A DNA stretch of 63,898 nt from a virus: IMG/VR virus record IMGVR_UViG_3300008110_000047, positions 1-63,898 of that record. One strand, written 5' to 3'. Shown here in pieces: positions 5,141-13,291 of this stretch; within the stretch, counting starts at the first letter, position 1, and each line of letters begins with the position of its first letter. The notes beneath the pieces were generated by a model that did not search any database, was not told where the DNA came from, and saw only the letters and a list, made by a program, of their open reading frames with translations. A program made the position numbers and the translations under genes.

Positions 5141-7612
5141 ATGGCTACCAACATCGACAAGGCACTGTTTCAATCCCCCGTTGGCCTAGCCGACGATGCC
5201 GAAGGCATCGAACCGATTGAAATCGAGATCGTGGACCCGGAGGCAGTGCACATCGAGGCAGGCGATTTGGAGATCGACATCGAGAAAAAAGCGCCCTCCG
5301 TCGAAGACTTTGACGCCAACCTTGCCGAGTTCCTAGACGAAGGCGCGATCCAGACGATGGCCAGTGATTTGGCCAGTGACATCGACAACGACAAGAACTC
5401 ACGCAAGGAGTGGGAGAAGGCGTATGTCACGGGGTTGAAACTGCTGGGGCTGCAAATTGAGGAGCGCACGGAGCCGTGGGACGGCGCGTCGGGCGTGTTC
5501 CATCCGATGCTCACCGAGGCGGTGGTGAAGTTCCAGAGTGAAACGATTACTGAAACGTTCCCTGCGCAGGGCCCGGTCAAGACCAAGATCGTGGGCAAGC
5601 AGACCCCGGCCAAGCAAGAAGTGGCAGTGCGCGTCCAAGAGGACATGAACTACCAGTTGACCGAGAAGATGCAGGAGTTCCGCCCGGAGCACGAGCGGAT
5701 GCTGTGGTCGCTGCCTGCCACCGGCAGCGCGTTCAAGAAGGTGTATTTCGATCCGAACCTTGGCCGTCAGGTGTCGATGTTTATCCCGGCAGAGGACATC
5801 CTGCTGCCATATGGCACGTCGGACATCATGACGTGCTACCGCGTATCGCACGTGATGCGCAAAACCGAGAACGACATCAAGAAGCTGCAAGCGGCAGGCT
5901 TCTATCGCGACTGCGACATTGGCACGCCCGACAAGCACATCGACGCGATCAACCAAGCCAAGGACAAAGAAACGGGGTTCGCCGACCTTAACGACGATCG
6001 GTTCACGCTGATCGAGTCGCACGTAGACCTGTGCCTGAAAGAAGACCCGCTGTGCATCCGCGATGAAGACGGCGAGCCCGCAGGCATTGCGCTGCCGTAC
6101 GTGGTGACGTTCATCCGTGGCACGAACACCGTGCTGGCCATCCGCAGGAACTGGAAGGAAGACGACGAACTGCACTTGAAGCGCCAGCACTTCGTCCACT
6201 ACCAATACATCCCCGGCTTCGGTGCCTACGGCTTTGGCCTGTTCCATCTGATCGGCGGCTTTGCAAACTCCGCAACCTCTTTAATGAGGCAACTCATTGA
6301 CGCAGGCACCCTGAGCAACCTGCCCGGGGGCCTCAAGTCCCGTGGTCTGCGGATCAAAGGCGACGACACCCCGATCGCCCCGGGTGAGTTCCGCGACGTG
6401 GACATCGGCTCTGGCGCGCTGCGCGACAACATCCTGCCGCTCCCGTACAAGGAGCCCAGCGCCACGCTGTACAACCTGCTGAACACCGTGGTGGAGGAAG
6501 GTCGCCGGTTCGCAGCCACGGCAGACGTGAAGGTGGCGGACATGTCCGCGCAGGCACCGGTGGGCACGACGTTGGCCCTGCTGGAGCGGCAACTCAAAGT
6601 CCTCACCGCCGTCCAAGCGCGGGTGCACTACGCGCTCAAGCAAGAGCTTCAGCTTCTCAAAGGCATCATCCGTGACTACACGGACGACGAGTACAGCTAC
6701 GAGCCCGACGCGGACAAGGACGACGGCGACATGCGCCGCGTCAAGAAGTCGGACTACGACATCGTCGAGGTGATCCCGGTCTCGGACCCCAACGCGGCGA
6801 CCATGAGCCAGCGGCTGGTGCAGTACCAAGCCGTCATTCAGCTTTCCCAGACCGCGCCGGACATCTACAACCTGCCGCAACTGCACAGGGGCATGCTCGA
6901 AGTACTTGGGATCAAAAATGCCGATAAGCTCGTGCCGCTGCCCGAGGATCAGAAACCGAAGGACCCGGTCACCGAGAACATGAACGTGCTCAAGGGCGAG
7001 CCGCTCAAGGCGTTCCAGTATCAGGACCACGAGTCGCACATCCGGGTGCACATGTCGGCCATGCAGGACCCGATCGTGATGCAGTTGATCGGGCAGAACC
7101 CCCGCGCGGGGCAGATTCAAGCAGCCATGATGGCGCACATCGCCGAGCACGTGGGCTTTGGCTATCGCCAGAAGATCGAGCAGCAGTTGGGCATGCCCCT
7201 GCCGCCGCAGGACGAGAAGCTGCCTCCGCAGATGGAGTTGGCCCTCTCGCAGATGATGGCGCAGGCCGCGCAGCAGGTCCTCCAGCAGAACCAAGCAGCA
7301 GCCGCCCAGCAGCAAGCACAGCAGCAGGCGCAGGACCCGGTCTTGCAGATGCAGCAGCAAGAACTTCAAATCCGCGCCCAAGAAGTGGCGATCAAGGACA
7401 AGAAGGTCGCAGCAGATGCCGCCGCCAAGGCAGACGAATTGGCGCTCAAGGAAAAGCAACTCCAGATCGACGCAGCCTACAAGGCTGACAAGCTCGAAGC
7501 CGACCAAGAACGAGACGGTGTCCGCATGGGCATCGACATCGCCAAGAGCAAGGCGCAAGCCGCGCAATCCCGTGCGAGAGCACAACAACCCGGAGGTAGA
7601 CGCAACCAATGA
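5141..7612 (+). CDS. portal protein, P22 type
   Basis: 823 residues, ATG 5141 after AAGGACACAAG. It forms the dodecameric DNA channel at one capsid vertex. The core (about residues 70-600) resembles P22-family portals, including the early EWEKAYVTGLKLLGL and ATGSAFKKVYFDP stretches. The last ~130 residues are a long Gln/Ala-rich coiled coil (QQVLQQNQAAAAQQQ...), like the barrel helix of P22 portal. It sits between large terminase and scaffold, as expected. The DNA around 7255-7350 is repetitive CAG/GCA-rich. Confidence 0.9.
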   Translation: MATNIDKALFQSPVGLADDAEGIEPIEIEIVDPEAVHIEAGDLEIDIEKKAPSVEDFDANLAEFLDEGAIQTMASDLASDIDNDKNSRKEWEKAYVTGLKLLGLQIEERTEPWDGASGVFHPMLTEAVVKFQSETITETFPAQGPVKTKIVGKQTPAKQEVAVRVQEDMNYQLTEKMQEFRPEHERMLWSLPATGSAFKKVYFDPNLGRQVSMFIPAEDILLPYGTSDIMTCYRVSHVMRKTENDIKKLQAAGFYRDCDIGTPDKHIDAINQAKDKETGFADLNDDRFTLIESHVDLCLKEDPLCIRDEDGEPAGIALPYVVTFIRGTNTVLAIRRNWKEDDELHLKRQHFVHYQYIPGFGAYGFGLFHLIGGFANSATSLMRQLIDAGTLSNLPGGLKSRGLRIKGDDTPIAPGEFRDVDIGSGALRDNILPLPYKEPSATLYNLLNTVVEEGRRFAATADVKVADMSAQAPVGTTLALLERQLKVLTAVQARVHYALKQELQLLKGIIRDYTDDEYSYEPDADKDDGDMRRVKKSDYDIVEVIPVSDPNAATMSQRLVQYQAVIQLSQTAPDIYNLPQLHRGMLEVLGIKNADKLVPLPEDQKPKDPVTENMNVLKGEPLKAFQYQDHESHIRVHMSAMQDPIVMQLIGQNPRAGQIQAAMMAHIAEHVGFGYRQKIEQQLGMPLPPQDEKLPPQMELALSQMMAQAAQQVLQQNQAAAAQQQAQQQAQDPVLQMQQQELQIRAQEVAIKDKKVAADAAAKADELALKEKQLQIDAAYKADKLEADQERDGVRMGIDIAKSKAQAAQSRARAQQPGGRRNQ

Positions 7613-7803
7613 TCCAAGACTTCGCACGCGTACTGCGCGAGAAGATACGCACCGACATGAACAACTACGCCGATGACTTGGCGGGGGGTTCGTGCCGCTC
7701 TTTCGATGAATATCAAAAACTCTGCGGTGTGATTCAAGGTCTCGCCGTCGCAGAGCGCCATTTACTTGACCTTGCAGAGAAAGTTGAGCAATCCGATGAG
7801 TGA
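7609..7803 (+). CDS. small hypothetical protein between portal and co-chaperonin
   Basis: 64 residues, starting in the portal stop as ATGA, so translationally coupled. Helical, with two amphipathic segments (FARVLREKIRTDMN and CGVIQGLAVAERHLLDLAEKVEQ). A small helical protein here is typical of podovirus head modules, but no function is known. Confidence 0.65.
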   Translation: MIQDFARVLREKIRTDMNNYADDLAGGSCRSFDEYQKLCGVIQGLAVAERHLLDLAEKVEQSDE

Positions 7804-8230
7804 ATCAGGTCTGATCCTGCCCCCGGGCATTTCGCTGCCCCAAGCCATCCAACCCCAAGACACGCAAAACGAAGCTGCTCCCGCCGAGGAGAAAGCCAAG
7901 TCGCTGCCCGAGCCCACGGGTTGGAAAATTCTGTGCGTTGTGCCGGACGTTTCTCAGACGTTTGAGAACTCCGAGATCATCAAAGCCGACCAGTTCATGA
8001 AGCAAGAGGAGCACGCGACGACGGTGCTGTTCGTGCTCAAGGTGGGCCCCGACGCATACAAAGACACTGCCAAGTTTCCTTCCGGCGCATGGTGCAAGGA
8101 AGGCGACTTCGTTCTCGTTCGGACTTATTCCGGTACGAGGTTCAAGATTTTCGGCAAGGAATTCAGGCTCCTGAACGACGACCAAGTCGATGCCGTTGTA
8201 GAAGACCCGCGCGGCCTGACGCGCGCCTGA
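7796..8230 (+). CDS. GroES-like co-chaperonin
   Basis: 144 residues from ATG 7796, overlapping the previous stop. Residues 43-137 have the order of the GroES barrel: WKILCVVP, a loop, TVLFVLKVGPDAY, then GDFVLVRTYSGT, KIFGKEFRLL and DDQVDAVVED, matching the GD-V-L-Y-GT-V-DG-EY-LL-DDI-AV pattern of GroES. The 20-residue loop around 52-72 could be the mobile GroEL-binding loop. Phage co-chaperonins such as T4 gp31 replace GroES on host GroEL for capsid folding. Its place beside portal, scaffold and capsid fits this. The ~42-residue Pro/Glu-rich N-terminal extension is unusual. Confidence 0.75.
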   Translation: MSESGLILPPGISLPQAIQPQDTQNEAAPAEEKAKSLPEPTGWKILCVVPDVSQTFENSEIIKADQFMKQEEHATTVLFVLKVGPDAYKDTAKFPSGAWCKEGDFVLVRTYSGTRFKIFGKEFRLLNDDQVDAVVEDPRGLTRA

Positions 8231-8240
8231 AGGAGTAGAA

Positions 8241-9239
8241 ATGTCCGGATACAAATTCCCTGACGAGCAAGAAGCCGACGACAAGAACATCGTCGCCGCT
8301 GGCGACGACAGCGGGGAGGAGAGCAACGAGGTCAAGGTTGGAGTCAGCGCCGATGGCGATGACGTTGAAATCGAGATTGTTGATGACACCCCTCCCCAAG
8401 ACCGTGGGCGCAAGCCGCTGGAGCGTGAGGTCAACGACCCCACCGAGGAAGAAATCGACGGCTACTCCGAGGGCGTGAAAAAGCGCATCAAGGAACTGAC
8501 GCACGCGCGGCATGACGAGCGCCGCGCCAAGGAAGCGCTGCTGCGGGAGAAACAGGAGCTTGAACGCATCGCCCAGTTGATGGTCGAGGAAAACAAGAAA
8601 CTAAAGCAGTACGTGCAGACCGGCACCGAGCAATACGTTGCTTCGCAGGTGCAGGTGGCCGAGAACGAAGTCGATAAGGCCAAGGCTGCACTCAAGGCGG
8701 CCACGGAATCGTTTGACACGGAAGCCATCATCGCGGCCCAAGAGGCGCTGATGGAGGCCAAGTTCAAGGTGCAGAGCGCAAAATCTTTTAAGCCTGCCCC
8801 TTTACAAGAAGAAACCGTTGAGGTAAAAACTCCTCAAAATTCGGACCCGGCTCCCGAACTGGACCAAAAAACCCTGAACTGGCAGGCAAAAAACCAGTGG
8901 TTCGGTGCTCCGGGATACGAGGAATTAACCAGCTTCGCACTGGGGCTGCACCAAAAACTAGTGACATCGGGGGTTGACCCCCGCTCGGATGAGTACTTCG
9001 AGAGAATCGACTCTCGCATAAAGGATAAGTTTCCCGAAGTTTTCGGGGAGCCTAAGTCCCAGCCGAAATCCGGCGATGGCTCCAGAAAGCCTACGACGGT
9101 TGTTGCCCCGGCGAGTCGCTCGACGGGTGCAAAGAAAATCCAACTGACTCCGACCCAGATCGCTCTGGCAAAGAAATTTGGACTGACCCCGCAGCAATAC
9201 GCTGCTCAAGTAGCAAAACTGGAGAAATCGAATGGCTGA
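8241..9239 (+). CDS. scaffolding protein
   Basis: 332 residues, ATG after AAGGAGTAGAA. Acidic N-terminus (DEQEADD..., VEIEIVDD), a central coiled coil of roughly residues 80-180, and a basic C-terminus with an LTPTQIALAKKFGLTPQQYAAQ helix pair. This charge pattern and the location between portal and capsid are typical of phage scaffolds, which direct procapsid assembly and leave or are degraded. The basic C-terminal helices would be the capsid-binding part by analogy with P22. It overlaps the next gene by 8 bp. Confidence 0.8.
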   Translation: MSGYKFPDEQEADDKNIVAAGDDSGEESNEVKVGVSADGDDVEIEIVDDTPPQDRGRKPLEREVNDPTEEEIDGYSEGVKKRIKELTHARHDERRAKEALLREKQELERIAQLMVEENKKLKQYVQTGTEQYVASQVQVAENEVDKAKAALKAATESFDTEAIIAAQEALMEAKFKVQSAKSFKPAPLQEETVEVKTPQNSDPAPELDQKTLNWQAKNQWFGAPGYEELTSFALGLHQKLVTSGVDPRSDEYFERIDSRIKDKFPEVFGEPKSQPKSGDGSRKPTTVVAPASRSTGAKKIQLTPTQIALAKKFGLTPQQYAAQVAKLEKSNG

Positions 9240-9690
9240 AGTGAATGCCCGGACCCCTCGCGACCTCGCGTCGCGCGAAAAATCTGCACGCGCGGTCTAT
9301 CAACCGCCAAGTGCACTGCCTGATCCGACCCCCGAGCCGGGGTACGTGTACCGCTGGATTGCGACGCACGTCCTTGGTGAGGCCCAGAACGTCAACGTGT
9401 CCAACAAGATGCGTGAAGGCTGGGAGCCGGTGAAGGCCGTGGATCATCCGGAACTGATGCTGGAAGGCAATGCGAAGACCGGGAACGTCGAAATCGGCGG
9501 CCTGATGCTTTGCAAGATGCCTCGGGAGCGTGCGCAAGCGCGTGACGAGTATTACGCCGCCCAGAACCGGGCCCAGATGGAATCCGTGGACAACAACTTT
9601 ATGCGAAACAATGACCCGCGTATGCCGCTGTTCGCCGACCGCAAGTCGTCGGCCAGTCGCGGAAGCGGGTTTGGTTCTGGTTCAAAGTAA
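9232..9690 (+). CDS. conserved head-module protein of unknown function
   Basis: 152 residues, ATG inside the end of the scaffold gene. It contains PGYVYRWIATHVLGE, MREGWEPVK and HPELM stretches that I remember from other podovirus head clusters, always near the capsid gene. The last ~25 residues are Ser/Gly-rich and flexible. No enzyme motif. Structural or assembly role inferred from position. Confidence 0.6.
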   Translation: MAEVNARTPRDLASREKSARAVYQPPSALPDPTPEPGYVYRWIATHVLGEAQNVNVSNKMREGWEPVKAVDHPELMLEGNAKTGNVEIGGLMLCKMPRERAQARDEYYAAQNRAQMESVDNNFMRNNDPRMPLFADRKSSASRGSGFGSGSK

Positions 9691-9704
9691 CTCAGGAGTA
9701 TTAA

Positions 9705-10325
9705 ATGGCTTCCACCGCTTCTCCCTACGGCTTTCGAGCCGTAAATGAACTGGGCGGCCTACCGTACGCCGGTAGCACCCGCACGTTCCTCATCAACCCC
9801 GCTGGCTACGCCAACAACATCTTCAATGGCTCCATTGTTTTTGTTGGTTCGGACGGCTATCTGCAACTGGTGACCGGTACCGGCGCTGACGGCACGACCA
9901 ACTCGTTCCCCGGCAACGGCACTCTGACCGGCGCTGTGGGCGTGTTTGTGGGTTGCTCCTACTACAACGCCCAAGGTCAACTGATCTTCTCGCAGTACTA
10001 CCCGGCCAACACGACCGGCGTGGTTCAAGCGATGGTGATCGACGACGACCGCACCGTGTTCCAAGTGCAGGCTGCTGGTACGATTTCCCAGACCGAGCTG
10101 GGTAACAACGTCTACCTGAACGCTGCCCAGAGCACCAGCACGGGTTCGACCCAGACCGGCAACAGCAACACCGCTGTGAACGCCACCGCCATCACCACCA
10201 CCGCTGCTTTCCGCATCGTTGGTTTTGTCGAAAGCACCACCTCCACCGTGGGTGACGCTTACACCGACATTCTGGTGAAGTTCAACCCCGGCTATCACAG
10301 CTACAGCAACGCTGTTGGCCTGTAA
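9705..10325 (+). CDS. putative capsid decoration or head stabilisation protein
   Basis: 206 residues, ATG after CAGGAGTATTAA. Predominantly beta, rich in Thr, Gly, Asn and Ser, with almost no Lys. Begins MASTASPYGF and ends GYHSYSNAVGL. Lies directly before the major capsid protein, where decoration proteins are common. The assignment is by composition and neighbour; a second capsid-associated protein of another type is possible. Confidence 0.55.
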   Translation: MASTASPYGFRAVNELGGLPYAGSTRTFLINPAGYANNIFNGSIVFVGSDGYLQLVTGTGADGTTNSFPGNGTLTGAVGVFVGCSYYNAQGQLIFSQYYPANTTGVVQAMVIDDDRTVFQVQAAGTISQTELGNNVYLNAAQSTSTGSTQTGNSNTAVNATAITTTAAFRIVGFVESTTSTVGDAYTDILVKFNPGYHSYSNAVGL

Positions 10326-10338
10326 GGAGTAATACAAA

Positions 10339-11271
10339 ATGGCTATCTCTCGTGCACAGCTACTCAAAGAACTCCTGCCCGGCCTGAATGCGCTGTTCGG
10401 TATGGAATACGCCCGTTACGGCGAAGAGCACAAGGAAATCTACGAGACCGAGAAGTCCGAGCGTAGCTTCGAAGAGGAGACCAAGCTCTCCGGCTTCGGC
10501 GCTGCCCCGGTCAAGAACGAAGGCTCCGCGATCGCCTACGACAACGCGCAGGAAGCGTTCACCGCCCGCTACACCCACGAGACCATCGCTCTGGGCTTCT
10601 CGATCACCGAGGAAGCGGTCGAAGACAACCTGTACGACAGCCTGTCGGCCCGCTACACCAAGGCTCTGGCTCGCGCCATGGCCTACACCAAGCAGGTCAA
10701 GGCCGCGTCGGTCCTGAACAACGGTTTCAGCCAGAGCTACCTCGGTGGCGACGGCGTCTCCCTGTTCGGCGTGAACTCTTCGGGCACCCGCGTTGGCCAC
10801 CCGCTGGTTGGCGGCGGCCAGAACTACAACAGCCCGACCACTGGTGTCGATCTGAACGAGACCTCGCTGGAAAACGCCACGATTCAAATCGCTGCGTGGA
10901 CCGACGAACGTGGTCTGCTGATCGCTGCCAAGCCGGTCAAGCTGGTGGTTCCCCCGGCCCTGATGTTCCAGTCCAAGCGTCTGCTGGACACCGAACTGCG
11001 TGTCGCTACCGCTGACAACGACATCAACGCCATCAAGCAGATGGGCACCATCTCCGGTGGCTACACCGTGAACCACTTCTTGACCGACCCGAACGCTTGG
11101 TTCCTGACCACTGACGTTCCCAACGGCCTGAAGCACTTCGAGCGTGTGGCTCTGTCCACCTCGATGGACGGCGACTTTGACACCGGCAACGTCCGTTACA
11201 AGGCTCGCGAGCGTTACAGCTTCGGCTGGTCCGATCCCCTCGGCATGTGGGGTTCTGCCGGTTCGACCTGA
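10339..11271 (+). CDS. major capsid protein
   Basis: 310 residues, ATG after AAGGAGTAATACAAA. The sequence has the hallmarks of a gpT/HK97-fold capsid: a helical N-terminal segment (LLKELLPGLNALFG), an acidic patch, HETIALGFSITEEAVEDNLYD, a glycine-rich insertion, and a C-terminal DTGNVRYKARERYSFGWSDP stretch. It is preceded by scaffold and followed by a strong terminator. Codon usage is the most biased here, as expected for the most abundant protein. Confidence 0.88.
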   Translation: MAISRAQLLKELLPGLNALFGMEYARYGEEHKEIYETEKSERSFEEETKLSGFGAAPVKNEGSAIAYDNAQEAFTARYTHETIALGFSITEEAVEDNLYDSLSARYTKALARAMAYTKQVKAASVLNNGFSQSYLGGDGVSLFGVNSSGTRVGHPLVGGGQNYNSPTTGVDLNETSLENATIQIAAWTDERGLLIAAKPVKLVVPPALMFQSKRLLDTELRVATADNDINAIKQMGTISGGYTVNHFLTDPNAWFLTTDVPNGLKHFERVALSTSMDGDFDTGNVRYKARERYSFGWSDPLGMWGSAGST

Positions 11272-11288
11272 TATTCAGGAAGGCTGTG

Positions 11289-11318
11289 AAAAAGGGGCCT
11301 TGTGCCCCTTTTTCTTTT
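11289..11318 (+). terminator. intrinsic terminator after the capsid gene
   Basis: AAAAAGGGGC, loop CTTGT, GCCCCTTTTT, followed by CTTTT: perfect 10-bp arms and T-runs in both directions. It lies 18 bp past the capsid stop and would leave capsid mRNA in excess over the downstream genes. Confidence 0.85.
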
Positions 11319-11328
11319 GGGTTATATT
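11300..11328 (+). promoter_or_regulatory. promoter candidate overlapping the capsid terminator
   Basis: TTGTGC (11300-11305), 17-bp spacer, TATATT (11323-11328). The -35 sits in the terminator loop. It would restart transcription of the minor virion genes after termination. The -35 is a weak match. Confidence 0.4.
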
Positions 11329-11417
11329 GCCTCAAACCCGGGGTCATCCGGCGTTGCTGACAGGTCCCGGCCTGACGACATGCAGACAGCACGCCCCAAC
11401 TCGCATGTGAGGTCTAA

Positions 11418-11723
11418 ATGGCACGCACCACTTTCTCCGGCCCGGTTAAGTCTGACAACGGCTTCGAAGGCGCAATCACCGGCAACGTCACCGGCAACGT
11501 CACCGGCAACGTCACCGGCAACGTCACCGGCACCGTGACTTCCACCACCACGACTTCTGCGGCTCTGGGCGCAATCGCCAACGCTGTGAATACGTCTGGC
11601 AAGGCTCTGGGCACCACGCTGTACAACACCACGACCAAGACTTTCTACGTGGCTCAAGGCGCACTGGCTGCCAGCACTTGGATCGACGCTGCTGACGGCA
11701 CCACGACCATCACCCCGGCCTAA
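11418..11723 (+). CDS. small virion protein with GNVT repeats
   Basis: 101 residues, ATG after GAGGTCTAA. Residues about 20-40 are repeated G-N-V-T units encoded by a 12-bp tandem repeat; the rest is Thr/Ala-rich, ending in a short beta region (FYVAQGALAASTWIDA). Such GNVTG runs occur in phage fibre and head-decoration proteins. It is likely exposed on the virion. Repeat number may vary between strains. Confidence 0.55.
   Translation: MARTTFSGPVKSDNGFEGAITGNVTGNVTGNVTGNVTGTVTSTTTTSAALGAIANAVNTSGKALGTTLYNTTTKTFYVAQGALAASTWIDAADGTTTITPA
11477..11536. repeat. five tandem 12-bp units
   Basis: CACCGGCAACGT four times without change, then CACCGGCACCGT. In frame, encoding GNVT. Perfect copies suggest recent expansion by slippage. 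Confidence 0.9.
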
Positions 11724-11735
11724 TAGGAGGCCGAC

Positions 11736-12023
11736 ATGGCCATGCAATACGACGTAAAAGCCGCGTACACCGAGGCTGACGCAGCGATGGTCACGTACCC
11801 GGTGCGGATCAAGGGCGCGTACATCTCGGTCACGACGGGTGGTGCTAACCCCATCATCTTTTATGACAACGCGTCCGCAGCTTCGGGCAATGTTTTGCTC
11901 AAGCTGGGTGTGACTGCGGCTGGGTGCCACACGGTGGTGATCCCCGGCGAAGGCATTCGCGCCGACAACGGCGTTTACTGCGACACCGGCAGCGCTGCTG
12001 CGGTGACTTTGTACTATGGCTAA
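11736..12023 (+). CDS. small beta-rich virion protein
   Basis: 95 residues, ATG after AGGAGGCCGAC. Beta-rich, with IKGAYISVTTGG, IIFYDNASAASGNVLLKLG and TVVIPGEGIRADNGVYC segments, a pattern of small jelly-roll or decoration-type proteins. It overlaps the next start by 8 bp. Probably a capsid or neck decoration; function by position only. Confidence 0.55.
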   Translation: MAMQYDVKAAYTEADAAMVTYPVRIKGAYISVTTGGANPIIFYDNASAASGNVLLKLGVTAAGCHTVVIPGEGIRADNGVYCDTGSAAAVTLYYG

Positions 12024-12261
12024 AACACCCGCATGGCAACGCAAGGAAGGCAAATCCGAGAAGGGTGGTCTGAACGCCAAGGGGCGCGCCTCTGCGAAGG
12101 CCCAAGGGATGAACCTAAAACCTCCGCAACCCGAGGGCGGCAAACGGCGCGACTCCTTTTGCGCGAGGATGAGTGGTATGAAGAAGAAGCTCACCTCGGC
12201 CAAGACCGCGAAAGACCCAAACTCCCGGATTAACAAATCGTTGAGGGCGTGGAAATGTTGA
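12016..12261 (+). CDS. small basic protein, DUF6321-like
   Basis: 81 residues and very basic. Begins MAKTPAWQRKEGK with a GGLNAKGRASAKAQG stretch, contains SFCARMSGMKKK, and ends NKSLRAWKC. I recall this arrangement from cyanophage and freshwater phage proteins grouped as DUF6321. It starts within the previous gene. A DNA- or capsid-associated role would suit its charge, but none is known. Confidence 0.6.
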   Translation: MAKTPAWQRKEGKSEKGGLNAKGRASAKAQGMNLKPPQPEGGKRRDSFCARMSGMKKKLTSAKTAKDPNSRINKSLRAWKC

Positions 12262-12695
12262 GTTTGAAACGTGATTGGGGGCGTGTAGCCAAAGCCCCCG
12301 ACGAACAGGGCCGCTACCGGTGCAGCAAGTGCCGGGAGTGGAAACTGCCGTCCGCGTTCAGCAAAAACAGAAATCAGGCTTCCGGGCTGAATTACGCCTG
12401 CAAACCGTGCATGCGGACGCACACTAGAAAATACAACCTTCCGGCAAAGTACGGGATTACTGCGGCGCAATTTGCAGAAAAACTGTTGGCGCAAGGCGGC
12501 AAGTGTGCTTGTTGCGGGGCGGCTTTTAAAATGGAAGGGCGGTCCACCGACCGCGCTTGCGTTGACCACAACCACACAACAAACGAAGTGCGGGATTTGT
12601 TGTGCGGGCGTTGCAACCTTGCGGCGGGCAACGTGAATGACAGCGCCGTGCGGGCTCGACAACTTGCGGCGTATCTAGAAAAATGGAATTGTTGA
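12255..12695 (+). CDS. endonuclease VII-type HNH nuclease with N-terminal zinc ribbon
   Basis: 146 residues from ATG 12255, overlapping the previous stop by 7 bp. An N-terminal CxxC...CxxC ribbon (CSKC, CKPC) precedes the recombination endonuclease VII domain: YGITAAQFAEKLLAQGG, CACCG, VDHNH, VRDLLCGRCNLAAG. In T4, endonuclease VII resolves branched DNA during packaging. Here it sits among small virion genes, and this ribbon-plus-EndoVII form is often mobile, so it may be a free-standing homing-type insertion. Asn and Leu codons look more AT-rich than in neighbours. Confidence 0.8.
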   Translation: MLSLKRDWGRVAKAPDEQGRYRCSKCREWKLPSAFSKNRNQASGLNYACKPCMRTHTRKYNLPAKYGITAAQFAEKLLAQGGKCACCGAAFKMEGRSTDRACVDHNHTTNEVRDLLCGRCNLAAGNVNDSAVRARQLAAYLEKWNC

Positions 12696-12696
12696 C

Positions 12697-12906
12697 ATGA
12701 AGCAGGAAAACGTTGAGCTTGCAAAACAGGTTGGCGACGGCCTGTCGGTTGTTACCGCTATCGGCACTCTCGTGCAGTTGCTGCCTTCTGTCGCTGCGCT
12801 GTTCACAATTATTTGGACAGGCATGCGGATCGCCGAGATGGTTGCGGGCAAACCGTTTGCTGAAATCATTCGGCGCAAGAAAGCAGACGATGCCGAGCGT
12901 CAGTAA
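12697..12906 (+). CDS. small membrane protein, possible class II holin
   Basis: 69 residues. One or two hydrophobic helices (VVTAIGTLVQLLPSVAALFTIIWTGM) between a polar N-terminus and a basic tail (EIIRRKKAD). The size and topology fit short podovirus holins, which open the inner membrane for the endolysin. A better 3-TM holin lies beside the endolysin at 24511-25008, so this one may have another role. Confidence 0.45.
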   Translation: MKQENVELAKQVGDGLSVVTAIGTLVQLLPSVAALFTIIWTGMRIAEMVAGKPFAEIIRRKKADDAERQ

Positions 12907-13276
12907 GAAGCAGCACAACTTCATGGCTGCGGTGGCCAAGAACCCCGCGTTTGCCAAGAAGGCGGGGGTCCCGTCGAGCGTGGGACAAGATTTCCTCAAC
13001 GCGGACAAGGGCCGCAAGTTTAAAGAAGGTGGCGATATGAAAGAGTCCAAGGCGATGGTTAAAAAAGAAGTGTCCTTCATGAAAAAGAAAGGCGCTCCCG
13101 CATCCATGATCAAGCATGAGATGGGCGAGATGAAGGGCATGAAGAAGATGGCTGGCGGCGGCATGGCCAAGATGGGCGCTGTGCGCACCGCTGCCCCCAG
13201 CAAAGATGGCATCGCGTCCAAGGGCAAGACCAAGGGCAAGATGGTCGTCATGAAGCGCGGCGGCAAAGCCTGCTGA
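12890..13276 (+). CDS. Lys/Met-rich small virion protein
   Basis: 128 residues from ATG 12890 (MPSVSKKQHNF...), overlapping the previous gene by 17 bp. It contains AAVAKNPAFAKKAGVPSSVGQDFL, a pattern I have seen in many phage virion clusters, then a long Lys/Met/Gly-rich tail ending MKRGGKAC. Very basic, no Trp. Probably binds DNA or coats packaged DNA. This is inference from charge and position. Confidence 0.5.
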   Translation: MPSVSKKQHNFMAAVAKNPAFAKKAGVPSSVGQDFLNADKGRKFKEGGDMKESKAMVKKEVSFMKKKGAPASMIKHEMGEMKGMKKMAGGGMAKMGAVRTAAPSKDGIASKGKTKGKMVVMKRGGKAC

Positions 13277-13291
13277 TCTAGGAGTAAAAAC

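Noticed and set aside
6281-7627. Long minus-strand frame (448 codons) across the portal gene
   Set aside because: Antisense shadow of the portal gene in GC-rich DNA; no ribosome site, and low-complexity Leu/Val/Asp sequence typical of such shadows.
11322-12662. 446-codon minus-strand frame
   Set aside because: Crosses several well-supported plus-strand genes, including the EndoVII gene; no recognisable domain.
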